A DNA stretch of 64,000 nt. Origin: Phanerodontia chrysosporium (Eukaryota > Basidiomycota > Agaricomycetes > Polyporales > Phanerochaetaceae). The notes beneath the pieces are model-generated. The model was not told where the DNA came from, did not search any database, and saw only the letters and a list, made by a program, of their open reading frames with translations. The number at the start of each line of letters is the position of its first letter. Position 1 is the first letter of the stretch. Where the stretch lies: positions 124,001 through 188,000 of the forward strand of contig MJGA01000015.1 in NCBI GenBank assembly GCA_001910725.1, given 5' to 3'. The position numbers and the translations under genes are program-made. Below, one piece after another: positions 32,944-46,239 of this stretch.

Positions 32944-35900
32944 TCAGTACGAGAAGACCATCAACCACGGGTTGAGGAGGATCGGGAAGAGGATGTGGCA
33001 GCCGCAGACGAGCCTAAAAACCACTGGTTAGCTCGGCGCAAAAACACAAGCAACGCGGACGACGTACGCGAGAGGGAAGATGACGGCCCAGCCGCTTCCG
33101 TCGATACGCCACGCTACGGGGACGAAGGGCAGCGACACGACGACGATGCCCGCGAGGATGATGATCGACACGGTGAGCGGGAACCAGAAGCGCTTCGCAA
33201 TCTTCGGGATCTCCTTGAAGAAGTTGGAGCGCTCGACCTCCTTCTTCGTCGCGCCCCACGAGATGTTGTACGAGAACAGGTGCGCCAGAATCGCCTGGCT
33301 GAGGGGGATAGAGAGGCCGCCGAAGAAGAAGAAGCTGCACGGACGGAGCACGTCAGCACGGGCTCCACGCGGGTGCGAGCCGGACTACTCACAAGAATGG
33401 GATCCACATGCAGTTGATAAGGAGGCCCCAGAAGAGCGGCTTCTCGCCCAGACGGTACTCGAGCAGTGCGAAGCCGAGGTTTCCCGAACCGAAGAAGACG
33501 ACGGTCGTCGCCAGCCAGATCTCGAAACTATGCAGGTAGAAGCCGTCGACGGGGAACTCCCAACCGAGCAGGACGTAGTTGATGATCGCAATCGTTATAG
33601 AGCCCGCGATACCGTCTGCGAGCATAAACGTTAGTGGCATGCAGGGCAGCACGAGAGATGTACGCACAGTAGGAGAACATGTACGCCATCATCGAGATCT
33701 TGTAGTGAATGGGCGCGCTCGACCACATGAACTTGTGGATCTGCTTGTTGATCGGGCCCTTGCGCCACCACTGCACGATGGGATTGAAGAGCAGCTCTGA
33801 GCAGCCATACGCGTACTTCTGCCAGCGGTTCAGCTCATCGTCGACGGTGAGCGAGACACCCTCCTTGAAGCCGCCCTTGGAGTACGTCGCCCAGCGGATG
33901 ATGTATCCACGGAGCTGCAGGCGGAGCGCCATATCGAAGTCCTCAGACACATTCGACTCGACCAGATCTTCTCGACGCCGTCTGTGTCGACGAACGCGGC
34001 ATCCTGGATGGCCTTCCAGCGCAAGAACGCGTTGTGACCGACGAAGGGAGCGACTTCACCGTTGGCGCAAGCTGAAAGGGCGTCAGCGAGTGGTCCTCCG
34101 CGCAGCAGACAGTATACGCACTGAACGAGATACACTTGTTGATACGGCGAGTGAAGTACGCAATGCCGTTCTCGAAGTAGTGGTGGGCAACCTGCATGAC
34201 ATCTAGACGCACGTAAGCATTGGCGCCACTCGCTCATTCAGGAAACGGACTTACCGGACTCGTGCTGGATAATCGCCACCGTCGGGCACTCTGCCATCTC
34301 GCGCGCGGCGTCGCGGAGACAGTCCTCGGGACGACAGTGTCGGAGTCGACGAGGAGGATGATCTCGCCAATGCGGCACGCACGCCCGTTCGCGGCCCACG
34401 GCCGCCAGCGGCGCCCGCTGTTCTCGTAGACCTCCTCGATGGCAAGCATGAGCGCCTTCTCCTCGAGGTCCTCCCACTCGTCCGCGGTGTCCGCCGGCGC
34501 GTTCTCGTCGCGCTGCACCTCGACGACCCCCTGCTCATCGCCGTCGTGGTCCTGGTACTGCAGCCCGAACTGCCGGTCCTCGCGCGCGTTCCGGTGCACG
34601 CCCGCGGCGCTACCCTCACGCGACGGCCGGTTCTTCTCCTGCAGCTGCAGCTGCTCGAGGTGCTTCTCCGCAATGAGCGACAGCGCGAGGCCGTAGTTCA
34701 TGTTCGACGCCTTCTTGAAGCGACCCGCACGCTTGAAGCCATCGGGCGCGTCGTCGTGCTTCGGCCGGGCCACCCAACCGATACCATGGTTGGCGTAGAA
34801 CGCAATCCGCGCGTCACGCTCCTCGCGGGAGATAACGCGGAGACCGTCGTCGTTGATGAATATGGTCGAAGTACCACCCTGACGGGCATACGTCTGCATG
34901 GCCTTCTTGAGCGACTCAATTGATGGAGCCCTGTACACCGCCTTATCAGCATATGACAATAGACTGCGGACCGAAAATACTCACAAGACGCTCTCCAAGC
35001 TCTCCTTGTAGACGGGCATCTGGATCGTGATGTGCGGAAGGTTGTTGTCCACGAACTTGTTTGGACGGGGCGGTACTGCGGAGTAGTATTTCGAGTTTTG
35101 GTGATATTGAGCGATGGGACCGATAGCCATGCACAGGTTTTGGAAAATCTGCAAGCAGAAGAAGAGGGACACCGCAAAGAGCAGCGGGATGATGGCGCAC
35201 AGCGCAAAGCGGGTGAAGTCGTTGTCCAACTGCCACTCAATCAAGAGGGTGTTGATACCATTACCGATGAAGACTGAGCAAGTTGTTAGCGATTAAACGC
35301 ATATAGTGAGATTTAGTGCTCACAGATGGAGAGACCGAATGCCAATCCATTGTAGACTGGCGCGTAGAGCATGACCGGGCGAGGTTCTGGGACGCCCTCT
35401 TCGAGGTCTGACACCACGACGGTCTTCTTCTTGCCCCACCAAGTGCGCTTTGTCTTTGTCTTCACGGCCTCCTTCTCGCTGAGGTCGTCGACGCCCTTCT
35501 CGAGGTCGGTCGCAAAGTCCTCGACGCTCATGCCGTGCACGCCGCGCGGGGTGCCCGGCGGCGGGAGCATCGAGTTTACGCGGGAGCCGTTCATGCCTGA
35601 AAGGCGGGTGTTCAGGTTGGTCATCGACCCGTGCCCGGAGAGCGAACCTGGATGCATCACGTTCAGCGGGGCCGCCCACGAGAGAGGCCGAGGGGATTCA
35701 CCGTTCACGCTCGCCGGATGCGAGCTCGCGCTCGTCGCGGGTGGCTCGCCGCGTTGGGCCGCGAGCGCCACAGGAGCTTGATGAGGCGTTCCTCAAAGTC
35801 GCGGCAGGTGGGGATGATGGAGTCGATCGAGTCCGACCAGACGACCAGGACACGCTCGTCACGCTAGTGAAAACGCATGATTAGCACCCGGGTCACACGC

Positions 35901-36769
35901 CCAATTGAATGCACAGAGTATTTCCCCCCTCCCCCCTGTGCCGGATCTGCACAGCTGTGACGGTCGATCCCCTCGACACGGAAGAGTTTGTCCGTTGAGT
36001 CAACTCTAAAACAGAGCCGGCAGAGCGGAGCTGCGTACATTCCTCGCAGAATGCTACGCGTCCGCCCCTCGGCGGGCTCCGTCGCCCGCGAGACATGGCC
36101 ATCAACACCGCGGCGGAGTCGGATGCGAACTCTTCGGTGCAGCACAAGCGGGAGATGGAAACGAAGAGAAACTCACGATGAATGCTGCGCTCTGCTCCTT
36201 ATCGGCGGTCGGAAGATCCATCATCGTCTCCAGTATCTGTATGCGCGTGTTCGCATCGACATAGATAGAGCTGTCGTCGGGTCCTCTGCAGAAAACATGT
36301 CAGCACCCATTTTTGCCGTCGTTGCGAGCAGCGAGGAACGCTGCGAGCGCGGGCGAAAGCGAGTCGGCGTGGGAAAGAGTGGTGTCGCCAAATGCGGCAA
36401 GGCGCGGCAGCGCGAAAGCGACCACGCGCTCCCCTGCACCGAACAACAACCACCGAACAAAGAGAAGGATTGCAAAAATGCACAGACGGCGACTTACACT
36501 TCCGCGAGGGCAGCGTGGACGGCCGCGCTCCGCACCTTGACGGCGACGGCGGGGTTCAGGCGTGCGACGGCCGCCTCGAACGGCTCGAGCGCGAGGTTCT
36601 CGTACGGGAAGACACGAAACTCGGGCAGTCCGCTCGGGGTGTTGACCCCGTCGTTCACGCGCAAGCAGACACCGGCCGAGAGGTTGTCCTCATTTGGGCG
36701 GAACCACGCGTCGCCCTGCGTCTGCTTGAAAATGTGGTGCAGGAAGGCATCGTAGCGGTCGTAGTCCAT
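32944..36769 (-). CDS. family 2 glycosyltransferase of the fungal ZtGT2-like type, three one-base frameshifts
   Basis: Ten exons: 36769-36498, 36285-36177, 35863-35324, 35273-34985, 34930-34255, 34202-34122, 34071-33668, 33615-33393, 33334-33068 and 33013-32944, about 977 residues. Conserved blocks: RERVLVVWSDSIDSIIPTC (second residue of the gene is D), HITIQMPVYKES, STIFINDDGLRVI, WVARPKHDD, ILLVDSDT (DxD), GEVAPFVGHNAFLRW, VSEDFDMALRLQLRGY and ELNRWQKYAYG, then six or more membrane helices. This matches the GT2 class shown in plant-pathogenic ascomycetes to be needed for hyphal growth; it is not a chitin synthase. Frame is lost near 35755, 34328 and 33959, each one base, proven for each by neighbouring exon phase. 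The first two introns (212 and 313 nt) are unusually long for this window. Plasma membrane or Golgi, product polysaccharide unknown. Confidence 0.88.
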
Positions 36770-39700
36770 CGCGGGCGTCGTGGGAAGGGATGTGCGGGCG
36801 AGAGGGAGGGTGCGCCGGAGCAGGAGTCGCGGGGCGGGCGGGGCGCTGCAGCTGCGTTATCTGCGGTGCGGTCGACGCCGGTTCTCGTGCGCGGGGGTCG
36901 TGTTCAGCCTCGAGGTGATGCCTCCGTCCAGTGCGCGGGGAGGAGGGCGACGGGAGGGCTGGCGGGCGACGGAGAGCACGAGCGACGAGGTAGAAAAGAA
37001 GGGAAGGAGGAGGACGAGACGAGCGGGAGGCAGGGGTGAGAACGGTTGAACTTTGTAGGACGAGGGCTGCCCACGGTCCTCCCATACAAGGCGCGTAGAG
37101 ACAGTCCCCGATAACAGGTGCGTAATAAACCTAACCCTAATTTCCGTGCCATTAAATTCTTTATCCCCTCGCCCTCGAACCTGCCGCCGAGATGCGAGTC
37201 GTCCACCCTGCACGCGTGGCTGGGGAGCGGCGAAGATGATTCCATCACCAGCCAATCGCCTCGCAACTGTCCACCCTGATACATGACGTACGCCCAGGCG
37301 CCCATATATCCTAGTATTTTTTCCCAGCACGGCCGCTGCACAGAATGGACGCGTCTTCGTCATGCAGCACGCAAAGTCTCAGAGCGACGGCACAGGTGCT
37401 CAGGAGTGAGAAAGACCACACAGGCACCTACGTCTCACGAGCCCCCGACTCCCGTCTCGCGCGTGAAGAGAGAGAGAGAGACCTAGAATCCGAAGGCACC
37501 CCGCCCCGCTCCCTCAATATTTTTTTCTGCGACACACATCCTTGTGCCGAACACACTTTCCCCGATCGCGGTCCACGCGACGAGGCCCGGCAGCCCGGCG
37601 GGCGGTGGCGCCTATTCTGCGCCGCACGATCGAGCAGGGAGCGGATGTCGGAAAGTCCCGAGTCAAGTCATGGCGCGTCCCAAGCCCGCCGCCCGCGCCC
37701 ACAGATGGGGAGTGGTGGTGATATTTGTGTGCGCGGTGTGTCTGTGTGCTCAGCGGAAGCAAGTGCGGAAGCCCTGATTCACCGCCAATCCCGCGCTTGG
37801 CCACAAGGCACACCGCGCTCGAGACCAGGGCGACGGCGCGTGCGGCCGTGAACGCATCCGACGTTGGGCGGCGCGGCGGTCGTCGCTGTCTTGCCTGTGT
37901 CGGGGCGCGTCGCGAGGCACACTCGTGCTGCAGGTGTGCCTGTCTGTGCGCTCGCTCGCTGGCCGAGACAGCCTGCGCCGGGCGTTGCTGGTTGCGACGA
38001 GTGGTCCTGGCCGCCGGTCTTCAATAACGCATGTCGGCACGCGTGTCTTGCTTTATGCTTCGCCCTAGTGCTGGGCGGCGTTAGCCTTGCCGTGCCTTTG
38101 CCAGGAACACCCATGGGTCGTGCCTGCAAATCCTGACCCGCGACTCAGTGCTCGCCGTGTGGCGTCTTCTCGCGATCAGCTGGCTGGCGATCCGCATGTT
38201 GGCGCATGTGGCCGGTAGCGCCATCCGGCCTGAGGGTGCGTTTGGGCGAGGTGTGCCTGTCGTGGGTAGGTATGTGCTCACCTGGGTGTGTAGCAGACGC
38301 GAAACATTCTGCGTGCGTAGGATGTGCGGGCGCTCAGGTGCACTCAACCACATTTCCAGTGTGTCCACGATCTAGTACCGCTTTTTTTCTGATTATTATC
38401 GTCCTTTTCCAGATGTTATTCATCGTTCGTACATTGCACCTCCGAATATAGGAACAATGCTTCCGAATAGGGAGGTTTACGGCTGCGCAACCTGCGGCGC
38501 CCACGTTTATCGGCACCTCGCTCCGCCCCGACCTCGTTCACGATATGTCGGCAGAACCGGCCGCGCTTGCGCACCCGATTAATTGATATGAGGTTTACGT
38601 CTGCGTTCCATACTTCCTGGTCGCGCTTCTCGCTGCGCGCTGTGGTCGGCGTACAAGCTTCGCCCCGTGCGTGCGCAGGCGATCGCACTCAATCTCGCCA
38701 TTCCTGACACAGGAACAGCCGATGTACTGTCTCACAGGCTTTGTGCGTGTCGCTATCGCACAATCCTTGTCGCGTCTTCCCTTCCAAGCCTCCCAGACAT
38801 CGATACCATTCCTCCGAGTTACGTTGTTCAGACCGTCTCGCCGCAGCGTCCCAGTCTGAATGCCGCAGGGCCGTCGCCGTGAAGCCCATTGCGCAGGGAA
38901 GCAGACAGGCTGCTGCCACATCAGCGAAACGCACCTGGATGCTCGCTTCCCGCACCAACGAGGCGGTGCAGGCAGACCTGCCCACACAGGCTATCGGCAC
39001 CCAAGACACGCTAGAACGACGCGTGAAGAGGCGGGAGATTCGGTTCCGCCACGCGCGATAAGGTGCGGTCTGATGGGCGGGACGACAATACGCACCGCAC
39101 AGGTGATACGCTCCCGCGCAGGTGCGGGAGCGTGCCTCGTCCTTGGCTGCGTGCGGCGGCACAGCCCCCGCCGCCACGCAGCGGCGCAACGGCGTTTGCG
39201 GGTACGTAACGTCGCTGCGTGGCGGGCACGCTGTCCCGTCGCGAGCACGGAATACGCGACTCCACCGGGGATGTCGCGTTGTGCGCGGCGCTGGCAGCCC
39301 GGGGACAAACTATGACTGCTGATGGCGTGCGCGCGGCGGCACGCATGTGCGCCACCTCTTGCATGTTCGTGCGTCGGCGCAGTGCGCACGCGGCGGCACG
39401 ACGCTCTGGGCCCCGGCCCTCGCGAGGCGTCGGGCTGCCCGATTGATGGCGACGGGTCCTCGCTTAGCGCGTTTTTCGTTTTTGATCCCCATTCCCGACT
39501 AGCTGGTGTCGCATTTGCGTCATGCATGCAATTTAGACGTGGGTGCCTGGATCGTGTGTGGGTTTCGTCATTCCGTCGGCGTATGTGTTTTTGCGAGTGC
39601 GAGGGTGTTTTGCTGGGATGTGGCGGGCACGGCGGGCGGGCGGGCATATACGAGCGTGTGTCGGGCACATTACTGCGTCTGCCCGGCGCAGGCAGGCCGC

Positions 39701-40335
39701 ACAGCAAGAGATTCGCGCGCCATGTGGACGAGAATGGAGGCTATCTTTGGGTGCTTTTCTGACATGCGATGCAGACATCCCGTGTTTGGGAGGCCTGCGC
39801 TGATGGAGCAAAGATACGCCTGGGGTTCGACAGCGCACACGCAGCCAGAGCGGGCTGAGAAAAATCGTCAGGGCGACCAGGTCCAAGGTGGAGCTGAGCG
39901 GAGCAGGCAAAGACGTGAATTGTTCTGGCTGCGGTGATACGTCGGGCGCTGCGTCGGGTGTCCTGGTGCTGGCCTCGCCGTCGTCGTCGGCAGCGGCAGC
40001 GGTGACGTCCACGGACTGCGTCGGCAACGGACAACGAACGGGGTGTCGGAGGGAACGACCTGGTGGCGGGGGACGCTGGACGACGAGTTTTCCTGATTTG
40101 TGAGACAGACACCCCTGACGTAACGCCTGCCGAGACCCCGGAACCACCTGGCGCGCACGGCGTTGGGATTCTCGTTATCTGAGTCGCACGCTGCGAATTC
40201 CTGCTTGTCTTCTGCTGCATTCCTCTCCTCCCCTCTCCTCCTCCCTCTCCTCGCCTCGCCGCTCACGACGAGGTACATAATCCCTGCCTCCGCCGTCGTC
40301 CTCTTCTGATTTATCCGCCCAGGTCGACGAGCAAC
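36770..40335. other. 3.6 kb without a supported gene
   Basis: Divergent promoter space between two cell-wall genes, the GT2 and the GH16. Several open frames above 100 codons occur on both strands but all show the Arg/Ser/Pro/Cys bias of chance frames. Noted: CCTAACCCTAA at 37130-37140 (telomere-like, also resembling a telo-box), a GA run near 37466-37481 and T-rich stretches near 38380. Nothing else recognised. Confidence 0.45.
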
Positions 40336-42859
40336 ATGGCGTACAGACGACGCGACTCCGGCAAGGCAGGATACTCCTCCGCAGACGCATACAGAATACA
40401 GGCCGTCTCGCCGACCTCGTCCTCCTCGCACGCGCCCCCGTCCTCCTCGTCAGAAGAGGAGGCCCACCTCGCCGTGCCCCGCCAGGAGAGCCCCGAGAGC
40501 TCGTCCGCGGATCAGCACGCCCCCGACGATGACGCCCCGCTCTCTCCGCCCCGCCCCTTCTTCCTGGCCGGCTCGCGCAAGAGCTCGAATGCTTCCGAAG
40601 ACAGGGGCTCCTGGTCGTCTATCAACGACTCTGTCGAAGCCGCCAGCGACTCGGACCACACCGACCGCGAGGCTGCCTCCACCGCCGCAGGCGCTGCCCA
40701 ACCAGGCGCCCGGCGCGTGCGCGCGAACACAGCGGGGGCCGCGAGCCAGGTACCCCGCCCGCGCAACCACCACCGTCGCCGCTCGAGCCAGGGCTCCCCG
40801 CCGATGCCCACCGACTCTGCAGGGCACCTACCCTCGACGTCACGCGCGCCGCCGTCCGCATTCCCCTTCCTCTCGCACGCGGGCAACCCCGACCCCGGCA
40901 CGCCGATCCCCGGCACCGTCTACCGCAGGCCCTCGCGCGAGTCGTTCCGCCGCACGTCGGGCAGCGGCCTTCCCGGCTCGCCCCCGCCCACCACCGCCGG
41001 CGTCGCGTACCCAACCTCGCCGGGCAACGTCGACGGTTACAGCGCGCTCCGCGCTGAGCGCACGTCCATGGATGTCGCCGACGGCTACGCATATGCCCCC
41101 GTCAACGGCCACGAGGACGACCTCGGCCGCCCCCACCCTCCGTTCGCGGGCGATGCGGACCGTGGGAGCTGGATCGGTGGCGGTGGTGGTAGTGTGTACC
41201 GCAACAGCGCGGCTGCGGCCATGACAGGAAGTAATGGTGAGTGCCCCTGGCTCTTGCGCTTCGTTGATGCAGACTCATCTCACACACCTAGAAGGCACGC
41301 TCCCGCGCTCGAGCTCCCAGGTTACCATCCCCATGCGCGCGCCCTTCCTTTCCCCTGCGTCGCGCCCGACGTCCTCGCTTTGGTCGCCGCCCTCGTACCC
41401 GTCGCTCCCGCAACACCTCACGTCGCAGTACCCGCCATCGCTCTCTTACATGCCAAACTCGCCCTACGCCTCTGGCATGTCGCCCTACAAGCCCAAGATG
41501 GGCAAGGCTCCGCTGCCCTCGTCGCGCCTGACCTCCAAGCTCACGCCGGAAGACAAGCCGTGGCTTAAGCAGAAGGAACCACGCGAGCGGTGGGCGTATT
41601 GGCTCACGATCGCGATGTTCATCGTCGGCATGGGCTGCTCGGCGATCGTCATCTACTTTGGCTGGACCGGCGTGCGCCAGTTGAAGGACGACCAGCTTTG
41701 CATGGTGCTTAACGAGGACTTTAGCTCGCTCGACCTCGACAACACCTGGAACGCAACCGTCGCACTCGGCGGCTTCGGCAACGGCGAATTCCAGGCGACG
41801 ACAAAGGACGCAAAGAACCTGTACACGAAGAACGGCCAGCTGTACATCATGCCCACGTTCACGTCGGACGACGTCGGCAAGGACGCCGTGCTGAAGGGCG
41901 GGAAGCTGCAGCTCGACGGCTGCACGGCCGGCTCGGACAGCAACTGCACGGCGACGAGCAACGGCGCCGGGCAGGCGCTCCCGCCCGTGAAGAGCGCACG
42001 GATCTCGACGCAGGGTCACTACAGCATCCAGTTCGGCAAGGTCGAGGTCCGCGCGAAGCTCCCGCGCGGTGACTGGCTCTGGCCTGCCATTTGGATGCTG
42101 CCCGAGGATACGCCGTACGGCGGGTGGCCGATGTCTGGCGAGATTGACGTACGTGGCTTTTCGCCTGATTGTATGCGCGCGCATGCATGCTGATAGAAAA
42201 CGCACAGATCATGGAGCCCGCGGCAATGCGCCGACGTACCCTGCGCAGGGCAACAACTTTGTGCGCTCGACGCTCAACTACGGCATTTTCGAGACACTAC
42301 AGACGCACATCATGGGCTGGTGGCAGGAGAAGCGGTTCACGTACTCGGACGACTTCCACACGTTCGCGCTCGAGTGGTCGCCGGACTTTATCCGGACGTA
42401 CGTCGACAGCAAGCTGCAGGCGACGCTCACGCTCGCCATCACGGGTAAGGGCGGCCACAGCTTCTTCGACCGCGGGCACTACCCGCCCACCGCGCGCAAC
42501 GACTCGGCCGTCGAGGCTGTCGTGACGAACATCTGGGAGGCCAAGGGCGGCTCGCCGGCCGCGCCGTTCGACAAGCCGTTCTATCTCATCCTGGACCTTG
42601 CAGTGGGAGGCACGAGCGGCTGGTTCCCCGACGGCGTCGGGAACAAGCCGTGGTTCGATACCAGCGGCGACCAGCAGGCCCTGTGGGATTTCGCCAACAA
42701 GCAGGACACATGGGCGGCAACGTGGCCGAGCAGCGACAATGATCGTGCGTTCAGGATGTGAGTCGCCTTCGTGTTATAGCTTTGGAGATCGTGCTGACAC
42801 ATTGGGCGTGCAGTGACTCGGTCAAGATGTGGAAGCTCAAGCAGGGCGGCAAGTGCTGA
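40336..42859 (+). CDS. SKN1/KRE6-type GH16 beta-glucan synthesis-associated protein, one-base frameshift
   Basis: Four exons, 40336-41236, 41292-42148, 42208-42757 and 42814-42859, about 784 residues. A long Ser/Pro-rich cytosolic N-terminus (residues 1-400) precedes one membrane helix (WLTIAMFIVGMGCSAIVIYF) and then a lumenal GH16 domain: NEDFSSLDLDNTW, KVEVRAKLPRGDWLWPAIWM, MSGEIDIME carrying the catalytic Glu pair, STLNYGIFETLQTHIMGWW and WEAKGGSPAAPFDKPFYLIL. This type II topology is that of yeast Kre6/Skn1, which assist beta-1,6-glucan assembly in the ER and Golgi. Directly after the second catalytic Glu (42216) one base is missing; with it the expected A-R-G-N-A-P-T-Y-P follows and the phase of the next intron becomes correct. 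An assembly error is more likely than loss of the enzyme. Confidence 0.9.
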
Positions 42860-45800
42860 TCACACGCATGCGCCCTCGTTTCGTCCGTCTACAACGCATT
42901 GTCTCCCCGCAGCGGCAGGCTGCGCACCACCCACCAAACGACGCATTCACGAAAAAAAATCACTCATCAGATCTGGTCTGAATGGACACTCCCCTCGTAC
43001 TGTATGGACGCTGCCTGTAGAGGCGTCCGCGGACTATTTCCTCCTACCCTTGTTGTTATTACTACTGTGCGTCTCCGATCTCGAGCAAATGTTGCTTGGC
43101 ACGCGCAGACGCACTCGACTCCACCTACGGACGTTCCTCCATCCTTACGTGTTGTCTGTGCTACCACTCTTACCCGCATTCTCCTCTCGCGCGTGCCGTG
43201 GGCGCGTAATCTGCTGTATATACCCCCACAACCACACAAACCCCTCCAGACTCTTTGCCGTCGCACTCGTTTTATTAGACCGTTGAACATGCTAGTGTAC
43301 GACAGGTGTTTTTAAGAGACGCCGCTGGTTTTTACGTTGATTTCTTTTCATGCTGCTCGTTACTATCGTCAGTTACACTCGCCCCCTTGACGGACTTGAT
43401 GTTTTATATGTCACACACGCCTCTTGCTGGTTTATTGTTTCATATTGACTGCTGGAGATTAGCATGCTGCTATAGCTCATGCATGATGCATGATGCGTGT
43501 GATCTTGGACCGTCCTTAGTGGAGTGAGTTGACCCTGGAAGTCTCTTGTCGCTGCATCCAGCATTCTTCGACGGCACGGAACGTTGCACGCTACTGTCTT
43601 GGTACGACTTGCTGCATGTGCAGCAGCCATGTGGCGTGCCGTTGCTGTGCAGAACGCAGTATACGCCGGGGCATGCATGCAGGCCCCGGACACGGAAGTG
43701 CCAGCGTGCAGCGCCGTTGCGGCATGGGCGGCACGCACCCTCTCCTGCGCACCCTAGAGCGTTCCAACACAGAGAATCCTGGAGTCTCATGCTAGACCAT
43801 TGGGGGGAAAACCCGCGGCGTCCGATGCTTGGGCTTCCTGGAACGGGACGAGGTGCGCACTCGACGCGGTGGGCGGTCGGCGCTCCTTGAAGGGTCAGCG
43901 GCAGCCCCGGGGAAACAGTGAGGCCTCCTGTCGTGGGCGGTGCACTTTCGTGTCTGTCGGGCACCCCCTTGCGCCTGGTGCCATGCAGGCGGCCGCGGCC
44001 GGGCCGTTCCGCTCTCGATACCAGAGGGGAAAATGCCAACCCGCACGTGGGGAGGCTGTTGTGCCCTCCGCGGCTTTCCTCGCCGCCCGCCATTGTGCAA
44101 GAAATGTGTGTACCGTTGCGCTGGGACGCGCGGAGGCAAATGGCCAGTGAAGGAGAGAGAGAGACGGCGCTAGCGACGGCGCCCGCATGTGAAGTGTGCG
44201 CGGCGCGTTCTAGGAGCGCCGCCTTCGGTGTCGGCTGCCGGGTGGCGCGTGACCGGCGTGCGCTCAGGAGGCTCCTCCCCCAACTGCCATAGCGTGCCTC
44301 TGCGCGGTGTTGGCGCGCGATGCGGGGCCCCGTGCACCGCGTGCGGGGATGGCTGTTCGCGGCGAGGGGCGCGCGGTGCGGCAGGAAGGCGGGGGCAGAT
44401 CGCTCGAGCTTGGCCGGTGGTGTGATACATTCTGGCGGGAGGCGAGACGGGCTGAGGAGCAGCATTTGGGTTGTGTCCAAGAGTGGCTTCGGTGGGCTGT
44501 GCGTGGGTGTGTTATCTGCGTGATGTATGTTCCCGCAGCCTCGCGAAGGCGGCGGCGGTCGAGCGTGGCTCCCAGGATGGGTTCTGGGTTGGCTGGGCTG
44601 CTTGTGGGATGTAATCATGCATCGATTACAATGGTGGTCGTGCTTCGAATATGACGTCCTTGAGCCCTGAAGGCGATACGTACGTACTGTGGTCCGTCGC
44701 GCGCCATTAAACCGCAGCTGAGGTTGAGCCTGACCTTATCGCAAGCCCATAGGCACGGTAACCAGTAGCATTTGGGTCTCCAGAATATTCAAACGTCGGC
44801 TTGTATGGTGAGAGATAGTCTTTCCCCCGGATACCTATGCGTTGCCTCTCTGGTCATTGCAGGCACAAAGAAAATTCTAGGCGTCTATGACAGCCGCCAG
44901 CTTCGTGGCGTAAGCTGGGCGCCTGTATGACACGACTTACCAATGTGAACCGCATGCCATCTCCGGTTCAAAGCGAGTGCGGTCAGGCTAGAGCTTGCAT
45001 CACCCAGCCCAAGGGTCTTTTGCCGAATTATAAGGGGATGACTGAGCCCATAGACGCGATAAGCCAGTCAGCCACACGTCTGTTGAGTAGGAAATAAATT
45101 AGTGAAGAGCTCGGGAATTGTAGTGGACTCAGAGGTACCACATGGGTCTCCTAGGAGGAAGGGGCAAGTGTCGGTAAATCCAAGCGAGGCCACCTCCGTG
45201 GAAGGCTGCGTCGGGGCAGATCATCAGCATGGCCACGCTCCGGGATCATTATCTTCGCGCTCACCTTCAAATTGTGCCTCACTATCTCAAGCAACACTTT
45301 ATGCCCTTTCCCTCTGTAGCCAGAGCCGCACGAGTCTAGCGAACGGGCACCGTTGATAGTCTATATTTATTCACCCCCTCTGGCCAACATGTGACCACGG
45401 TTTGTTGTGCCCCTTGTTGAATGACGGCGGACCGTTGGCGGGGTGGGCTGGTGGGCACTACATCTTCTTGCCATCGAGGCCACTGAAGCGAACCAGGAAG
45501 GGTGTTCGGATTCTAGTATCAGGTCTCTGCGAGGTCAATATGCCGAGGGGAAGGGAACGATCGACCCGCTGACCAGGCACGTTCCGCGTTCTGTGTCCAT
45601 GTGCCAAGGAGTGAGTCTAGGAGGGACAGCAACCACAACGGAGTTGACGGAAAACTGTCCACATTTATATGCGAGGCCCGGTGGTTCAACAACGGCTGAC
45701 GCCGTTGCCTCATATACCGGGCCTGGCGTGGGAGACGGCGAATACTGACCGATGAGATAATCGCGAGCTAAACTGAGCGGGCCTCATGTACTAGCGTCCA

Positions 45801-46239
45801 TCGTGCCTGAAACCTGAGGTAGGGAGAAATGGCATGCTGAAGAAGCCTGGCGCTGGATGCACGTCTTCGGTAAGCGAGATTTTGCAGAGAAGTCACAACG
45901 CTGCCACTCACCTAACTTGAATAGCGTTCGACCGGACTGATCGCTCTAAACGCATCTAGAGATATCTCATCTCGGACGCTACAGTCGAAGAGGAACTAGC
46001 TCGGAGATCCATGGAGCACGTGCGTCTGCACTAGCACAACGAGAAATTGCATTCCGTTACCCGTGAGAGAGGCCATTATTACATCTCCACAGACTTCTTC
46101 ACCAAGAATCACAGATTATACTCATTTTATGGAGAGCTGAGCAGCTTATGATCGACGAGATCAGACCGATAGCCTTGTATAAGGCCACCTGTTCCGTCCG
46201 AGACGCGGTAAGCACCACCATTTCCCGCACGGCAAAGAA
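42860..46239. other. 3.4 kb without a supported gene
   Basis: Very GC-rich to about 44650, then AT-richer. A minus-strand frame of 382 codons (43470-44618) has no family motif and the biased composition of a chance frame in GC-rich DNA. No tRNA or terminal repeat found. Confidence 0.4.

Noticed and set aside
32944..36769. Chitin synthase as the identity of the glycosyltransferase
   Set aside because: Lacks the chitin synthase EDRYL and QRRRW motifs. The blocks present (VWSDS, NDDG, PKHDD, ELNRWQKYAYG) fit the separate ZtGT2-like class.
37130..37140. Interstitial telomere repeat
   Set aside because: Fewer than two CCCTAA units, so too short to call. Kept only as a telo-box-like motif.
37345..39707. 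Several open frames of 130-240 codons on both strands
   Set aside because: Arg/Cys/Pro-rich, no motif, mutually overlapping and no plausible splice structure.
43470..44618. 382-codon minus-strand open frame
   Set aside because: Located in very GC-rich DNA, without family motif, and biased to Arg, Pro, Ser, His and Thr. Long chance frames are expected on such sequence.
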